Assembly: GCA_019634245.1 (NCBI GenBank)
Contig: JAHQVR010000088.1
Span: 1-10,712, forward strand
DNA length: 10,712 nt
Source of the DNA: Gammaproteobacteria bacterium
Lineage (GTDB): Bacteria; Pseudomonadota; Gammaproteobacteria; Granulosicoccales; Granulosicoccaceae
Direction: 5' to 3'
The position numbers were made by a program, and so were the translations under genes. The notes beneath the pieces were generated by a model. The model made no database searches. It worked only from the letters and a program-made list of their open reading frames with translations, and was not told where the DNA came from. Positions 1-7,166 of the stretch are shown one piece after another; positions within the stretch are counted from its first letter, which is position 1; each line of letters starts with the position of its first letter.

Positions 1-14
1 AGTCTGTCCCCCTC
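1..14 (+). repeat. Copy of a short dispersed repeat (agtctgtccccctc)
   Basis: The 14 bases here recur exactly at 82-95. The first 11 are also the reverse complement of 69-79, so 1-79 is bounded by 11-bp inverted ends. The window starts inside or at the edge of this repeat, so its full left extent cannot be seen. Its nature, for example a REP-like element, is an inference. Confidence 0.7.
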
Positions 15-68
15 GTAACCTAGAAGCTGACGACACCCCCCACCACCCCAACCACATGCCCCCCGACC

Positions 69-92
69 GGGGACAGACTTAAGTCTGTCCCC
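69..92. repeat. Perfect 24-bp palindrome made of two head-to-head repeat copies
   Basis: The half ggggacagactt (69-80) is followed with no spacer by its exact reverse complement (81-92). The right half continues as the same 14-base repeat seen at the left edge of the window. With no loop bases it would form a cruciform rather than a normal RNA hairpin, and no T-tract follows, so it does not look like a terminator. Short palindromes of this kind occur as dispersed intergenic repeats, sometimes mobilised by RAYT/IS200-like Y1 transposases. No transposase gene is present here. Confidence 0.8.
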
Positions 93-130
93 CTCAAAAC
101 CACCAAGAACCCTCCCCCATCCCCAAGGTC

Positions 131-136
131 TATAAT
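131..136 (+). promoter_or_regulatory. Possible -10 box of the dioxygenase gene
   Basis: A perfect TATAAT stands out in otherwise C-rich sequence 29 bases upstream of the ATG at 165. No recognisable -35 hexamer lies 16-18 bases upstream; the candidate hexamer near 108-113 is aaccct. If used, the transcript would start near 143 with a leader of about 22 nt. The call rests on the -10 element and its position only. Confidence 0.35.
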
Positions 137-164
137 CCCAACACCAAACCAGCAAAACGCACCA

Positions 165-788
165 ATGCACCCAACCCGCCGCCTACTCTTGAAAGCCGCC
201 CCGATCATAATCACCCCAACCGCCTGGGCCGCCACCCCCACCGTCCCAGCTACCTCCGGCCCGTTCTACCCGGCAGAAATCCCGCTGGACTCAGACGCCG
301 ACCTGACAATGGTAAAAGGAAAAACCCGCCCAGCCACTGGCATCATCGCCAATCTGACTGGCAAACTCACCGACATAAACGGTTGCCCCGTTAGAGATGC
401 AAAAATAGAAATCTGGCAATGCGACGCCTTTGGCGCTTATCACCATCCAAGAGATAGAGGCGATATCGCTGAGCCAGAGTTCCAGGGTTACGGCACAACA
501 CAAACAACCGAATCTGGCGAGTACCGCTTCAAAACCATTACCCCTGTGAGCTATCCGGGCAGAACACCGCATATCCATGTGAGAGTGAGTAAATCTGGAA
601 TGAAAGCGCTGACTACCCAGCTATACGTAAAAAATGAACCTCGTAACGAAAAAGACTTTTTGTTTAACAGAATCCCCTCTGAATACCGAGAGCAGCATAC
701 TGCGGTATTCCCAACCGTCAATGAAGGCACTGAAAAATCGAACCCCAATTTTGATATTGTGCTGGGCCAAACCATAGATTGTGCTTAA
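165..788 (+). CDS. Intradiol ring-cleavage dioxygenase with twin-arginine signal peptide
   Basis: This 207-residue protein belongs to the intradiol dioxygenases (protocatechuate 3,4-dioxygenase/catechol 1,2-dioxygenase superfamily), which use non-haem Fe(III) and O2 to cleave between the two hydroxyls of a catechol. The four expected iron ligands are visible: Tyr92 in the WQCDAFGAYHH segment, Tyr130 in PVSYPGR, and His136 and His138 in PHIHVRV. Arg133 sits where the family has a conserved active-site arginine. The N-terminus reads TRRLLLK followed by a hydrophobic stretch and an AWA-A site near residues 20-23, a plausible Tat signal, so the enzyme probably folds with iron in the cytoplasm and is exported. 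Length fits a single-domain member related to the PCD beta subunit. There is no clear Shine-Dalgarno before the ATG, but the Tat motif directly after it supports this start. The first 50 or so codons are strongly C-ended while the rest is more AT-rich. The substrate cannot be told from sequence, and no ring-degradation genes lie nearby. It appears unrelated to the nitrate operon. Confidence 0.85.
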   Translation: MHPTRRLLLKAAPIIITPTAWAATPTVPATSGPFYPAEIPLDSDADLTMVKGKTRPATGIIANLTGKLTDINGCPVRDAKIEIWQCDAFGAYHHPRDRGDIAEPEFQGYGTTQTTESGEYRFKTITPVSYPGRTPHIHVRVSKSGMKALTTQLYVKNEPRNEKDFLFNRIPSEYREQHTAVFPTVNEGTEKSNPNFDIVLGQTIDCA

Positions 789-988
789 AGAATCCTGATC
801 CACTGAGTTTGATCCAAGGTACTACCACTAGCGATTTACACTGTTCAAAGTTTCTTATGGGTTGATCAGTTGGAGGGAGATGCTAATACTAGTTTTGTTT
901 CACCTTACCTAAACGATCGACTTCTCAACATTCCTTCCCCCACTATTGTGTCGCGTCTAATTTTTTTGACTCGCTTTCCCGATAGTGT
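789..988. other. Intergenic stretch without a supported gene
   Basis: This is the left part of a gap of about 480 bases between the dioxygenase and nrtA. It is AT-rich with poly-T and no clear rho-independent terminator after the dioxygenase stop. The open frame at 870-1085 would need a TTG start and gives a low-complexity peptide with no recognisable motif, so it is not called. CCGATAG at 979-985 is matched by its reverse complement CTATCGG at 1052-1058, bracketing the NtrC-like sites; its meaning is unknown. Confidence 0.6.
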
Positions 989-1036
989 CGCTCTCATCTG
1001 GTGCACACTGACCTCATCGTGCACCGTTTTGTTTTA
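989..1036 (+). promoter_or_regulatory. Candidate NtrC enhancer (upstream activating) sites of the nrt-nir-nas operon
   Basis: NtrC dyads follow GCAC-N7-GTGC, usually TGCACCANNNTGGTGCA. At 990-1004 the sequence reads GCTC-N7-GTGC inside ctcatcTGGTGCA, matching 7 of 8 core bases and the full right half. A second strong half-site, TGCACC, begins at 1020; its partner half (1032-1035, TTTT) is poor. Aligned as 17-bp sites, their centres are 997 and 1028, about 31 bp apart, and about 141 and 110 bp upstream of the start site predicted from the sigma-54 promoter. This resembles the paired NtrC sites of enterobacterial glnA. The first site is reasonably supported, the second weakly. Confidence 0.55.
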
Positions 1037-1110
1037 CCCGCCACTATTCTGCTATCGGAAGCATTTGTCTTTTTCCCTTTTATAGAAGGGTTTTAAGCAT
1101 ATTTTTGTAA

Positions 1111-1127
1111 TTGGCACACTTTGTGCT
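1111..1127 (+). promoter_or_regulatory. Sigma-54 (-24/-12) promoter of the nitrate assimilation operon
   Basis: TTGGCACACTTTGTGCT carries the invariant GG of the -24 box and GC of the -12 box with the correct spacing (TGGCAC-N5-gTGCT; the consensus has TTGC in the -12 box). It has the same length and layout as the classic glnA p2 promoter. The predicted start is near 1137-1138, leaving a leader of about 130 nt before the nrtA start. Sigma-54 promoters need an ATP-dependent activator, and the NtrC-like sites upstream are the obvious candidates. A short palindrome (GCACA-ctt-TGTGC) overlaps the promoter. Confidence 0.82.
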
Positions 1128-1137
1128 GAAAGCAAAG

Positions 1138-1267
1138 TTGACTGGCCGTGAAGACAAGCGCGTGCCGCAATAAACGAAATGAACTCCCGGCTTGTGCAAT
1201 GCGAAAACTTACGTATTGCGTATGACGAAATTTAAACCCGGGATATGACTAATAAATGAGGACAAAT
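1138..1267 (+). promoter_or_regulatory. Structured 5' leader of the nitrate operon mRNA
   Basis: Two hairpins can be drawn by eye. Hairpin 1 (1144-1166) has a 7-bp stem, GGC-CGUG with CGCG-U-GCC (one bulged U), around the loop AAGACAAG. Hairpin 2 pairs 1196-1203 with 1212-1219 (GCAAUGCG with CGUAUUGC, one GU pair), loop AAAACUUA, and can extend by three weaker pairs. A 6-bp outer stem, UCCCGG (1185-1190) with CCGGGA (1238-1243), encloses hairpin 2. Tandem leader hairpins are typical of nitrate operons controlled by ANTAR antiterminators (NasR, NasT), but those have hexaloops with A1 and G4, which I do not find in the stable pairings. No U-tract terminator is evident. The 3' part holds two overlapping micro-ORFs at 1222-1259. 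Confidence 0.45.
1258..1262 (+). promoter_or_regulatory. Shine-Dalgarno that decides the nrtA start
   Basis: GAGGA lies five bases before the ATG at 1268. An in-frame ATG at 1256 overlaps this element and has no good ribosome binding site at normal distance. Starting at 1268 also places a basic n-region and hydrophobic core right at the N-terminus, as expected of a signal peptide. Confidence 0.7.
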
Positions 1268-2641
1268 ATGGTTGTTGTAAAAACTGTCAAGATGTTAAGG
1301 CTGTTGCTAGTTGGATTTAGTCTGGCTTTCTTTACATTCCAATCCCATGCAGAACTGGGAGAGCCAGAAAAAGATGAGCTTAAGTTCGGCTTTATCAAGC
1401 TCACTGATATGGCACCCATCGCCATAGCGTATGAGAACGGATATTTTGAAGATGAAGGCTTGTTTGTCACCATTGAAGCCCAGGCAAACTGGAAGGTTCT
1501 CCTCGATGGCGTCATTGACGGCAATTTGGACGGTGCCCATATGCTTGCAGGACAACCCCTGGCATCAACAATTGGTTTTGGTACCAAAGCACATATCGTG
1601 ACACCATTTTCGATGGATCTAAACGGCAATGGCATCACTGTGTCCAATGAAATCTGGGAGAAAATGAAAGCCCATGTCCCGATGGGGGACGACGGTAAAC
1701 CAGTTCATCCAATCAAAGCCGACTATCTGAAGCCAGTAGTGGAAGATCTGAATGCGCAAGGGGAACCGTTCAAGATGGGAATGGTGTTCCCTGTTTCTAC
1801 ACATAACTATGAACTTCGTTACTGGTTAGCAGCGGGTGGAATCCACCCTGGCTACTACGCGCCGCACAAAGGTGATACCGCTGGCACTATCGACGCTGAC
1901 GCACTTCTATCTGTTACTCCGCCGCCGCAAATGCCCGCAACGTTGGAAGCGGGAACCATTCACGGATACTGTGTCGGAGAGCCTTGGAATCAACAGGCAG
2001 TATTTAAAGGCATTGGTGTTCCTGTAATCACCGACTATGAAATATGGAAGGACAATCCTGAAAAGGTATTTGGGATGAGTAAGGAATTCACCGAGAAATA
2101 TCCGAATACCACAGTTCGAGTGGTAAAAGCATTGATTCGTGCTGCCAGATGGTTGGATGAAAATGACAATGCTAATCGTCCTGCGGCTGTAAAAATCCTG
2201 TCTCAATCTAACTACGTTGGCGCTGATTATGAGGTCATCGCCAATTCCATGACTGGTACCTTTGAATACGAAAAAGGTGATAAGCGATCTGTACCAGACT
2301 TCAATGTCTTTTTTCGTTACCACGCAACCTATCCTTACTACTCAGACGCGATCTGGTATCTGACCCAGATGCGGCGTTGGGGGCAAATTTCCGAACCCAA
2401 AAGTGACGATTGGTATAAGGAAGTGGCAGCCGACGTATATAAACCAGAAATTTATCAAATCGCTGCTAAAGAGCTGATCGAAGAAGGTTTGTTTATCGCA
2501 GACGAGTTTCCTGATTTCGCGACCGAGAGTGGTTTTAAACCAGAACAAACAGAATTTATTGACGGTATTAGTTATGACGGTAGCAAGCCTAATGAATACC
2601 TGAACAAGTTCACCATTGGTTTGAAAGAAGACGTTCTATAG
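1268..2641 (+). CDS. nrtA: Periplasmic nitrate-binding protein of an ABC transporter (NrtA/NasF family)
   Basis: This is the substrate-binding component for high-affinity nitrate (and probably nitrite) uptake, delivering ligand to the NrtB permease. From the ATG at 1268 it is 457 residues, the usual size for the NrtA/CmpA family. It begins with a Sec signal peptide ([10 protein letters not shown], hydrophobic core, SHA-E cleavage site near residue 28). No lipobox cysteine is present, so it should be soluble in the periplasm, unlike the lipoprotein NrtA of cyanobacteria. Family features include [17 protein letters not shown] near the mature N-terminus, the [14 protein letters not shown] segment, and [13 protein letters not shown] in the second lobe. 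It is the first gene of the operon, 32 bases ahead of nrtB. The bicarbonate-binding CmpA is a close relative, but adjacent nirBD and nasA make nitrate the likely ligand. Confidence 0.93.
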   Translation: MVVVKTVKMLRLLLVGFSLAFFTFQSHAELGEPEKDELKFGFIKLTDMAPIAIAYENGYFEDEGLFVTIEAQANWKVLLDGVIDGNLDGAHMLAGQPLASTIGFGTKAHIVTPFSMDLNGNGITVSNEIWEKMKAHVPMGDDGKPVHPIKADYLKPVVEDLNAQGEPFKMGMVFPVSTHNYELRYWLAAGGIHPGYYAPHKGDTAGTIDADALLSVTPPPQMPATLEAGTIHGYCVGEPWNQQAVFKGIGVPVITDYEIWKDNPEKVFGMSKEFTEKYPNTTVRVVKALIRAARWLDENDNANRPAAVKILSQSNYVGADYEVIANSMTGTFEYEKGDKRSVPDFNVFFRYHATYPYYSDAIWYLTQMRRWGQISEPKSDDWYKEVAADVYKPEIYQIAAKELIEEGLFIADEFPDFATESGFKPEQTEFIDGISYDGSKPNEYLNKFTIGLKEDVL

Positions 2642-2673
2642 GCGTCGTCGCATCAAGCGCAGAAATAGGGTTT

Positions 2674-3672
2674 ATGACAGCAGAAGCCGAAATACTAGCA
2701 AAATCGAGGGCGGAACAGAGTATGCAAAAACTGGTTCGCACGCTGTTCGCCTTTGATTTTAAGATGATGGTGTACCCATTTCTGGGAATCCTTTTTTTCC
2801 TTGTGATGTGGAGTATTACTGCGAATCGCATCGATACTTCACTTGGTAAATTTCCGGGGCCTACTCAGGTTTATACCCAGGCGCTATCACTGGTAGAAGA
2901 GCATCAGGTTGAGCGAGAGAAAGCAGCTGCATTCTATCAGCGTCAGGAAGACCGTAATGCGAAGAAGCTGGCGGATAACCCTGATGCCAGAATTAAGGTG
3001 CGCAAGTACACCGGGAAAGAAACGTTCTTCGATCAAATTATCACGAGCTTGAAAACCGTAATGTTTGGTTTTCTCATCGCTTCTGTTATTGCGATTCCGT
3101 TCGGTATCGTATGTGGCTTAAGTGACGGCGTGTACAAGGCGATGAACCCGCTCATTCAGATATTTAAACCGGTTTCTCCACTGGCATGGCTGCCGTTGAT
3201 TACCATGGTAGTAAGCGCAGTCTATGTTTCGGATGATCCATTCTTTGATAAGTCGTTTTTAAACTCGGCGTTCACCGTCACCTTATGTTGTTTGTGGCCT
3301 ACATTAATCAACACTGCAGTGGGCGTGGCGAATGTAGATAAAGATCTACTGAATGTCAGCCGTGTCATTAAACTACCGGCAATCACCCATGTGCGGAAAA
3401 TTATTTTTCCAGCATCGGTGCCAATGATATTTACCGGTTTGCGATTGTCCCTCGCGACTGGTTGGATGGTGTTGATCGCCGCAGAGATGCTTTCGCAAAA
3501 TCCGGGTCTTGGTAAGTTTGTCTGGGACGAATTCCAAAACGGATCATCCAACTCTCTGTCAAGAATCATGGTCGCGGTGGTAGTGATCGGTTTAATTGGT
3601 TTTGCGCTTGATCGATTGATCTTAATGGCCCAGAGAATGTTGAGCTGGGATAAGTTAGCTGTACTTCGTTAA
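2674..3672 (+). CDS. nrtB: Nitrate ABC transporter permease (NrtB/NasE family)
   Basis: This inner-membrane permease should form the nitrate channel as a homodimer with the ATPase encoded next. The protein has 332 residues. A first hydrophobic segment lies at about 32-48, followed by a strongly charged, probably helical linker at about 75-115, then the binding-protein-dependent transport core starting at about 128-149. An EAA-type loop (about 227-256, with the LPAITHVRKIIFPASVPMIFTG pattern) would contact the ATPase. It is longer than cyanobacterial NrtB (about 275-280 residues); the charged linker and the extra N-terminus account for most of the difference. The ATG at 2674 has only an AGGG three bases upstream, so the later in-frame ATG at 2722 cannot be excluded. 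It lies six bases ahead of nrtD. Confidence 0.92.
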   Translation: MTAEAEILAKSRAEQSMQKLVRTLFAFDFKMMVYPFLGILFFLVMWSITANRIDTSLGKFPGPTQVYTQALSLVEEHQVEREKAAAFYQRQEDRNAKKLADNPDARIKVRKYTGKETFFDQIITSLKTVMFGFLIASVIAIPFGIVCGLSDGVYKAMNPLIQIFKPVSPLAWLPLITMVVSAVYVSDDPFFDKSFLNSAFTVTLCCLWPTLINTAVGVANVDKDLLNVSRVIKLPAITHVRKIIFPASVPMIFTGLRLSLATGWMVLIAAEMLSQNPGLGKFVWDEFQNGSSNSLSRIMVAVVVIGLIGFALDRLILMAQRMLSWDKLAVLR

Positions 3673-3678
3673 TTCCAA

Positions 3679-4542
3679 ATGTCTACGAGTCCTTTCTTAG
3701 CGATTTCCAAAGTCGGAATCGACTTTCCTACACCCACTGGCTCTTTCACAGCGTTGAAAGATGTGGATTTTCATATCGACGAGGGTGAGTTCGTTTCCAT
3801 TATCGGGCACTCCGGCTGCGGAAAATCCACGGTATTAAATATTATTGCGGGTCTGTATCAATCCACTTCGGGAGGTGTCATTCTCGAGGGCAGGGAGGTG
3901 AATGAACCCGGCCCGGATCGCGCAGTGGTGTTTCAGAGCCACGCTTTAATGCCATGGCTTTCGGTGTATCAAAATGTGGCATTGGGCGTCGAGCACGTAT
4001 TCAAAGGAACGAAAAACAAGATCGAGATGCGTGAATGGGTTGAACACAATCTGGAGCTGGTAGAAATGGATCACGCGATGAACAAACTGCCCCATGAAAT
4101 ATCCGGCGGGATGAAACAGCGTGTAGGTATCGCCCGCTGTCTTGCAATGCAACCAAAGGTCATGTTGATGGATGAGCCATTTGGTGCGCTAGATGCAATG
4201 ACACGAGCAAATCTACAAGATTCTGTGATGGAGATTCAAAAGGAATTACACACCACTATTGTGCTGATAACTCATGATGTCGATGAGGCAGTTTTGATGT
4301 CCGACAAAATCATCATGATGTCGAATGGCCCAGCAGCGAAGGTGGGAGAAGAGCTCACTATTGAATTGGAACGACCTCGTGATCGCATTAGCCTTTCCAA
4401 GAGCGATCAGTTCAACTTTTATCGACAACAGGTACTTTCCTTCTTATACGAAAAGAAAGGGGTAGTGAGTATCAGTGAGGCGAAAAAGAGGAAGCAGGAA
4501 TCCGCCGTCTCGGGAACGAGCCCAAGTGAAAAGTCCGCCTGA
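3679..4542 (+). CDS. nrtD: Nitrate ABC transporter ATP-binding protein (NrtD/NasD family)
   Basis: This 287-residue cytoplasmic ATPase powers nitrate import through NrtB. All motifs are intact: Walker A GHSGCGKST (43-51), Q-loop Gln86 in VVFQSHALMPWLSV, ABC signature ISGGMKQR (141-148), Walker B VMLMDEPF (161-168), D-loop GALD (169-172) and switch His199 in ITHDVDEAV. It has a single nucleotide-binding domain and lacks the NrtA-like C-terminal domain of cyanobacterial NrtC, so NrtD (NasD of Klebsiella) is the better name and the ATPase would act as a homodimer. The Lys-rich tail after about residue 265 is variable in this family. There is no clear Shine-Dalgarno, and the short gap after nrtB suggests translational coupling. 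About 92 non-coding bases follow before nirB. Confidence 0.93.
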   Translation: MSTSPFLAISKVGIDFPTPTGSFTALKDVDFHIDEGEFVSIIGHSGCGKSTVLNIIAGLYQSTSGGVILEGREVNEPGPDRAVVFQSHALMPWLSVYQNVALGVEHVFKGTKNKIEMREWVEHNLELVEMDHAMNKLPHEISGGMKQRVGIARCLAMQPKVMLMDEPFGALDAMTRANLQDSVMEIQKELHTTIVLITHDVDEAVLMSDKIIMMSNGPAAKVGEELTIELERPRDRISLSKSDQFNFYRQQVLSFLYEKKGVVSISEAKKRKQESAVSGTSPSEKSA

Positions 4543-4634
4543 AAAGACAAAGCAGGATGTGCAGCTCGAATACTGAAGTTCCTTCCCCGGAAATTACACC
4601 CAAGGCAGGCCTAAACCGGAACCTATACTGACTT

Positions 4635-7163
4635 ATGAGTACCCTGAAAATTGTCGTTGTCGGCAACGGCATGGTGGGCCACCACTATATTGAGACGCTT
4701 AGAAAGAGTAATTCCAGCGTGCAGATTTGCGTGATAGGGGAAGAGACTCGTCCAGCCTATGATCGTGTGCACCTCTCCGAAGTATTCGACGGTAAAGAAC
4801 CCGCTGATCTCGGATTAACAACTCGAGAGCATTACAGAGAAATCGCCGTGGAAGCGCACTTTGGAGACAGGGTCGCGAAGATTGATCGCGAGAACAAGAA
4901 AGTGATCACCGAAGGTGGGCAGGTTTTTGAATACCACAAGCTGGTCATGGCCACGGGCTCATATCCTTTTGTGCCTCCGATTTCCGGTGCCGACCAGGAA
5001 CATTGTTTGGTCTACCGCACTATCGATGACTTGGCGCAGATTAAGGCTTCTGCCAAGGGTAAAAATGTGGGCGTAGTGGTTGGCGGCGGCTTGTTGGGTT
5101 TGGAGTGCGCCAATGCGTTGAAAAATCTCGGGTTGGAAACCCATGTCGTTGAGTTTGCGCCTGGCTTGATGGGGGTTCAGCTGGATGAAGGTGGTAGCCA
5201 GATGCTGAGGCGAAAAATAGAAGCACTTGGCGTCCACGTGCATACCAGTAAAGCTACTAAGAAAATTAGTGCTGGGCTAACCTGTCGTTTAAAGATGGAG
5301 TTTGCGGATGAATCCGAGCTTGAAACCGATATGGTTGTTTTTTCTGCGGGTATTCGCCCGAATGATCAACTGGCAAAAGAAGCGGGTCTTAAGCTCGGTG
5401 AGCGCGGCGGTATTAGCATTGACTACCAATGCAAAACATCAGATGAAAATATTTTCGCCATCGGTGAGTGCGCGACACTCGGCACCAACATTTATGGGTT
5501 GGTCGCACCGGGTTATCGCATGGCCGAGGCTGCAGTTTCACAACTGACTGAAGATAGAATTGCTTTTACCGGTGCTGATATGAGTACCAAGCTCAAGCTA
5601 CTGGGCGTAGATGTGGGTTCGATCGGTGATTCCAAAGGTGAAGTAGAAGGCGCTCTGGCTTTCGTTTACAGCGACGAACGCGAAGAGGTGTACAAGCGGC
5701 TCAACGTGTCCGCTGACGGCACTAAGGTATTAGGTGCTACGTTGGTTGGGGATTGCGAAATTTACGATACGCTATTGCAATATTATCTCAACGATATTGC
5801 GCTGCCCGAGAACCCAGAGAATTTAATACTTCCGCCAGTCGAAGGCGGAGTGCCCACTTTGGGTGCTGATGCGTTACCTGACAACGCTTTGATTTGCTCC
5901 TGCCACAATGTCACCAAAGGCAATATTGTCGAATCAATTGATAGCGGCTGTATGAGTGTCGCTGATGTGAAAAACAGTACCCAGGCATCCACCGGCTGTG
6001 GCGGTTGTGCATCGCTGTTGAAGAACGTGGTCGACGCTGAAATGCAGGCGCGCGGGTTGGAGGTGAACACAGATTTGTGTGAACACTTCAAGCAAAGCAG
6101 GCAAGACCTCTTTACGATCATACAAAGCACACGAATCAAAACATTCGAAGAATTAATCGAAAAGTATGGAACGGGCGTTGGCTGCGACATTTGCAAGCCA
6201 GCGGTTGCGTCTATTATGGCCTCGCTTTGGAATGAACATGTGCTGGAATCTGACCTGGTGCCATTGCAGGACACAAACGATACCTTTATGGCCAACATGC
6301 AAAAGAATGGCACTTACTCGGTGGTGCCGCGCGTTCCCGGCGGCGAAATTCTGCCAGACCAGTTGATCGCCCTTGGTCAGGTTGCAAAAAAATATGGCCT
6401 GTATTGCAAGATTACTGGCGGGCAGCGGGTCGACTTGTTTGGTGCCAGAGTTAACGACCTGCCAGATATCTGGAGCTCGTTAATCGATGCCAATATGGAA
6501 ACCGGCCATGCCTATGCGAAGTCATTGAGGACGGTGAAATCCTGCGTCGGTAGTACCTGGTGCCGCTATGGTGTGCAAGACAGTGTTGGCGAAGCGATCA
6601 ACCTGGAGAATCGATATAAAGGCTTACGGTCGCCGCATAAACTGAAGATGGCGGTATCAGGGTGCACGCGGGAGTGCGCCGAAGCCCAGAGTAAAGATGT
6701 AGGTGTGATCGCGACCGAAAACGGCTGGAATCTATATGTCTGTGGAAACGGTGGCATGAAACCACGCCATGCCGATTTGTTTGCTACCGATCTGGATACA
6801 CCAACACTTATAAAGTATATCGACCGTTTTCTGATGTTCTATGTGCGCACAGCAGATCGGCTTCAACGAACAGCAACCTGGTTTAACAGCCTCGAAGGCG
6901 GGCTAGGGTATTTGCAGGATGTCATCATTCACGACTCACTGGGCATCTGCGATGAACTGGAAGCCCAAATGCAGCACGTAGTGGATACGTATCAATGTGA
7001 ATGGAAATCCGCCATTAGCGACGGCGAAAAGCTGAAGCGCTTTCGTCAGTTTGTAAATTCGGAAAAAAGCGACCCAGAAGTTTTGTTTGTCGAAGAACGC
7101 GGACAGGTGCGACCAGCTACGGAAGCAGAAAAGAAGCGGCAACAATTCAAAGCGGTAGGGTAA
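4635..7163 (+). CDS. nirB: Assimilatory NAD(P)H-nitrite reductase, large subunit
   Basis: NirB reduces nitrite to ammonium with six electrons in the cytoplasm, together with NirD. The 842 residues match the normal length. The N-terminal flavoprotein has an FAD fold with GNGMVG at 10-15 and an NAD(P)H-binding GGGLLG at 150-155. A BFD-like [2Fe-2S] domain follows with Cys421, Cys423, Cys455 and Cys458 (CxC-x31-CxxC). Next come a second BFD-like segment (GCDICKP) and the sulfite/nitrite reductase half-domains. The siroheme-[4Fe-4S] ligands are Cys637 and Cys643 (CVGSTWC), and Cys677 and Cys681 (CTREC). The ATG at 4635 is the first possible start, because a TGA lies in frame just upstream (4629-4631). 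No Shine-Dalgarno is obvious, and the 92-base gap after nrtD shows no convincing promoter. Cofactor synthesis (siroheme synthase) is not encoded in the window. Confidence 0.96.
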   Translation: MSTLKIVVVGNGMVGHHYIETLRKSNSSVQICVIGEETRPAYDRVHLSEVFDGKEPADLGLTTREHYREIAVEAHFGDRVAKIDRENKKVITEGGQVFEYHKLVMATGSYPFVPPISGADQEHCLVYRTIDDLAQIKASAKGKNVGVVVGGGLLGLECANALKNLGLETHVVEFAPGLMGVQLDEGGSQMLRRKIEALGVHVHTSKATKKISAGLTCRLKMEFADESELETDMVVFSAGIRPNDQLAKEAGLKLGERGGISIDYQCKTSDENIFAIGECATLGTNIYGLVAPGYRMAEAAVSQLTEDRIAFTGADMSTKLKLLGVDVGSIGDSKGEVEGALAFVYSDEREEVYKRLNVSADGTKVLGATLVGDCEIYDTLLQYYLNDIALPENPENLILPPVEGGVPTLGADALPDNALICSCHNVTKGNIVESIDSGCMSVADVKNSTQASTGCGGCASLLKNVVDAEMQARGLEVNTDLCEHFKQSRQDLFTIIQSTRIKTFEELIEKYGTGVGCDICKPAVASIMASLWNEHVLESDLVPLQDTNDTFMANMQKNGTYSVVPRVPGGEILPDQLIALGQVAKKYGLYCKITGGQRVDLFGARVNDLPDIWSSLIDANMETGHAYAKSLRTVKSCVGSTWCRYGVQDSVGEAINLENRYKGLRSPHKLKMAVSGCTRECAEAQSKDVGVIATENGWNLYVCGNGGMKPRHADLFATDLDTPTLIKYIDRFLMFYVRTADRLQRTATWFNSLEGGLGYLQDVIIHDSLGICDELEAQMQHVVDTYQCEWKSAISDGEKLKRFRQFVNSEKSDPEVLFVEERGQVRPATEAEKKRQQFKAVG

Positions 7164-7166
7164 GAG

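Noticed and set aside
880..912. Short frame starting at ATG 880 after GGAGGG
   Set aside because: The Shine-Dalgarno-like GGAGG is only three bases from the ATG, and the frame has about ten codons with no context. Chance is likely.
870..1085. 71-codon plus-strand open frame in the gap before nrtA
   Set aside because: It needs a TTG start, has no family motif, and overlaps the NtrC-like sites. Its composition looks like translated non-coding DNA.
1114..1126. Palindrome GCACA-ctt-TGTGC as an NtrC binding site
   Set aside because: NtrC sites have seven bases between GCAC and GTGC; here there are five. The bases are fully explained by the sigma-54 promoter.
4624..4629. TATACT as a -10 box of an internal nirB promoter
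   Set aside because: There is no -35 element at proper distance, and the start site would fall on the nirB start codon. Read-through from nrtD is simpler.
5783..6313. 176-codon minus-strand frame inside nirB
   Set aside because: It is antisense to the conserved [2Fe-2S] region of NirB and has no recognisable features.
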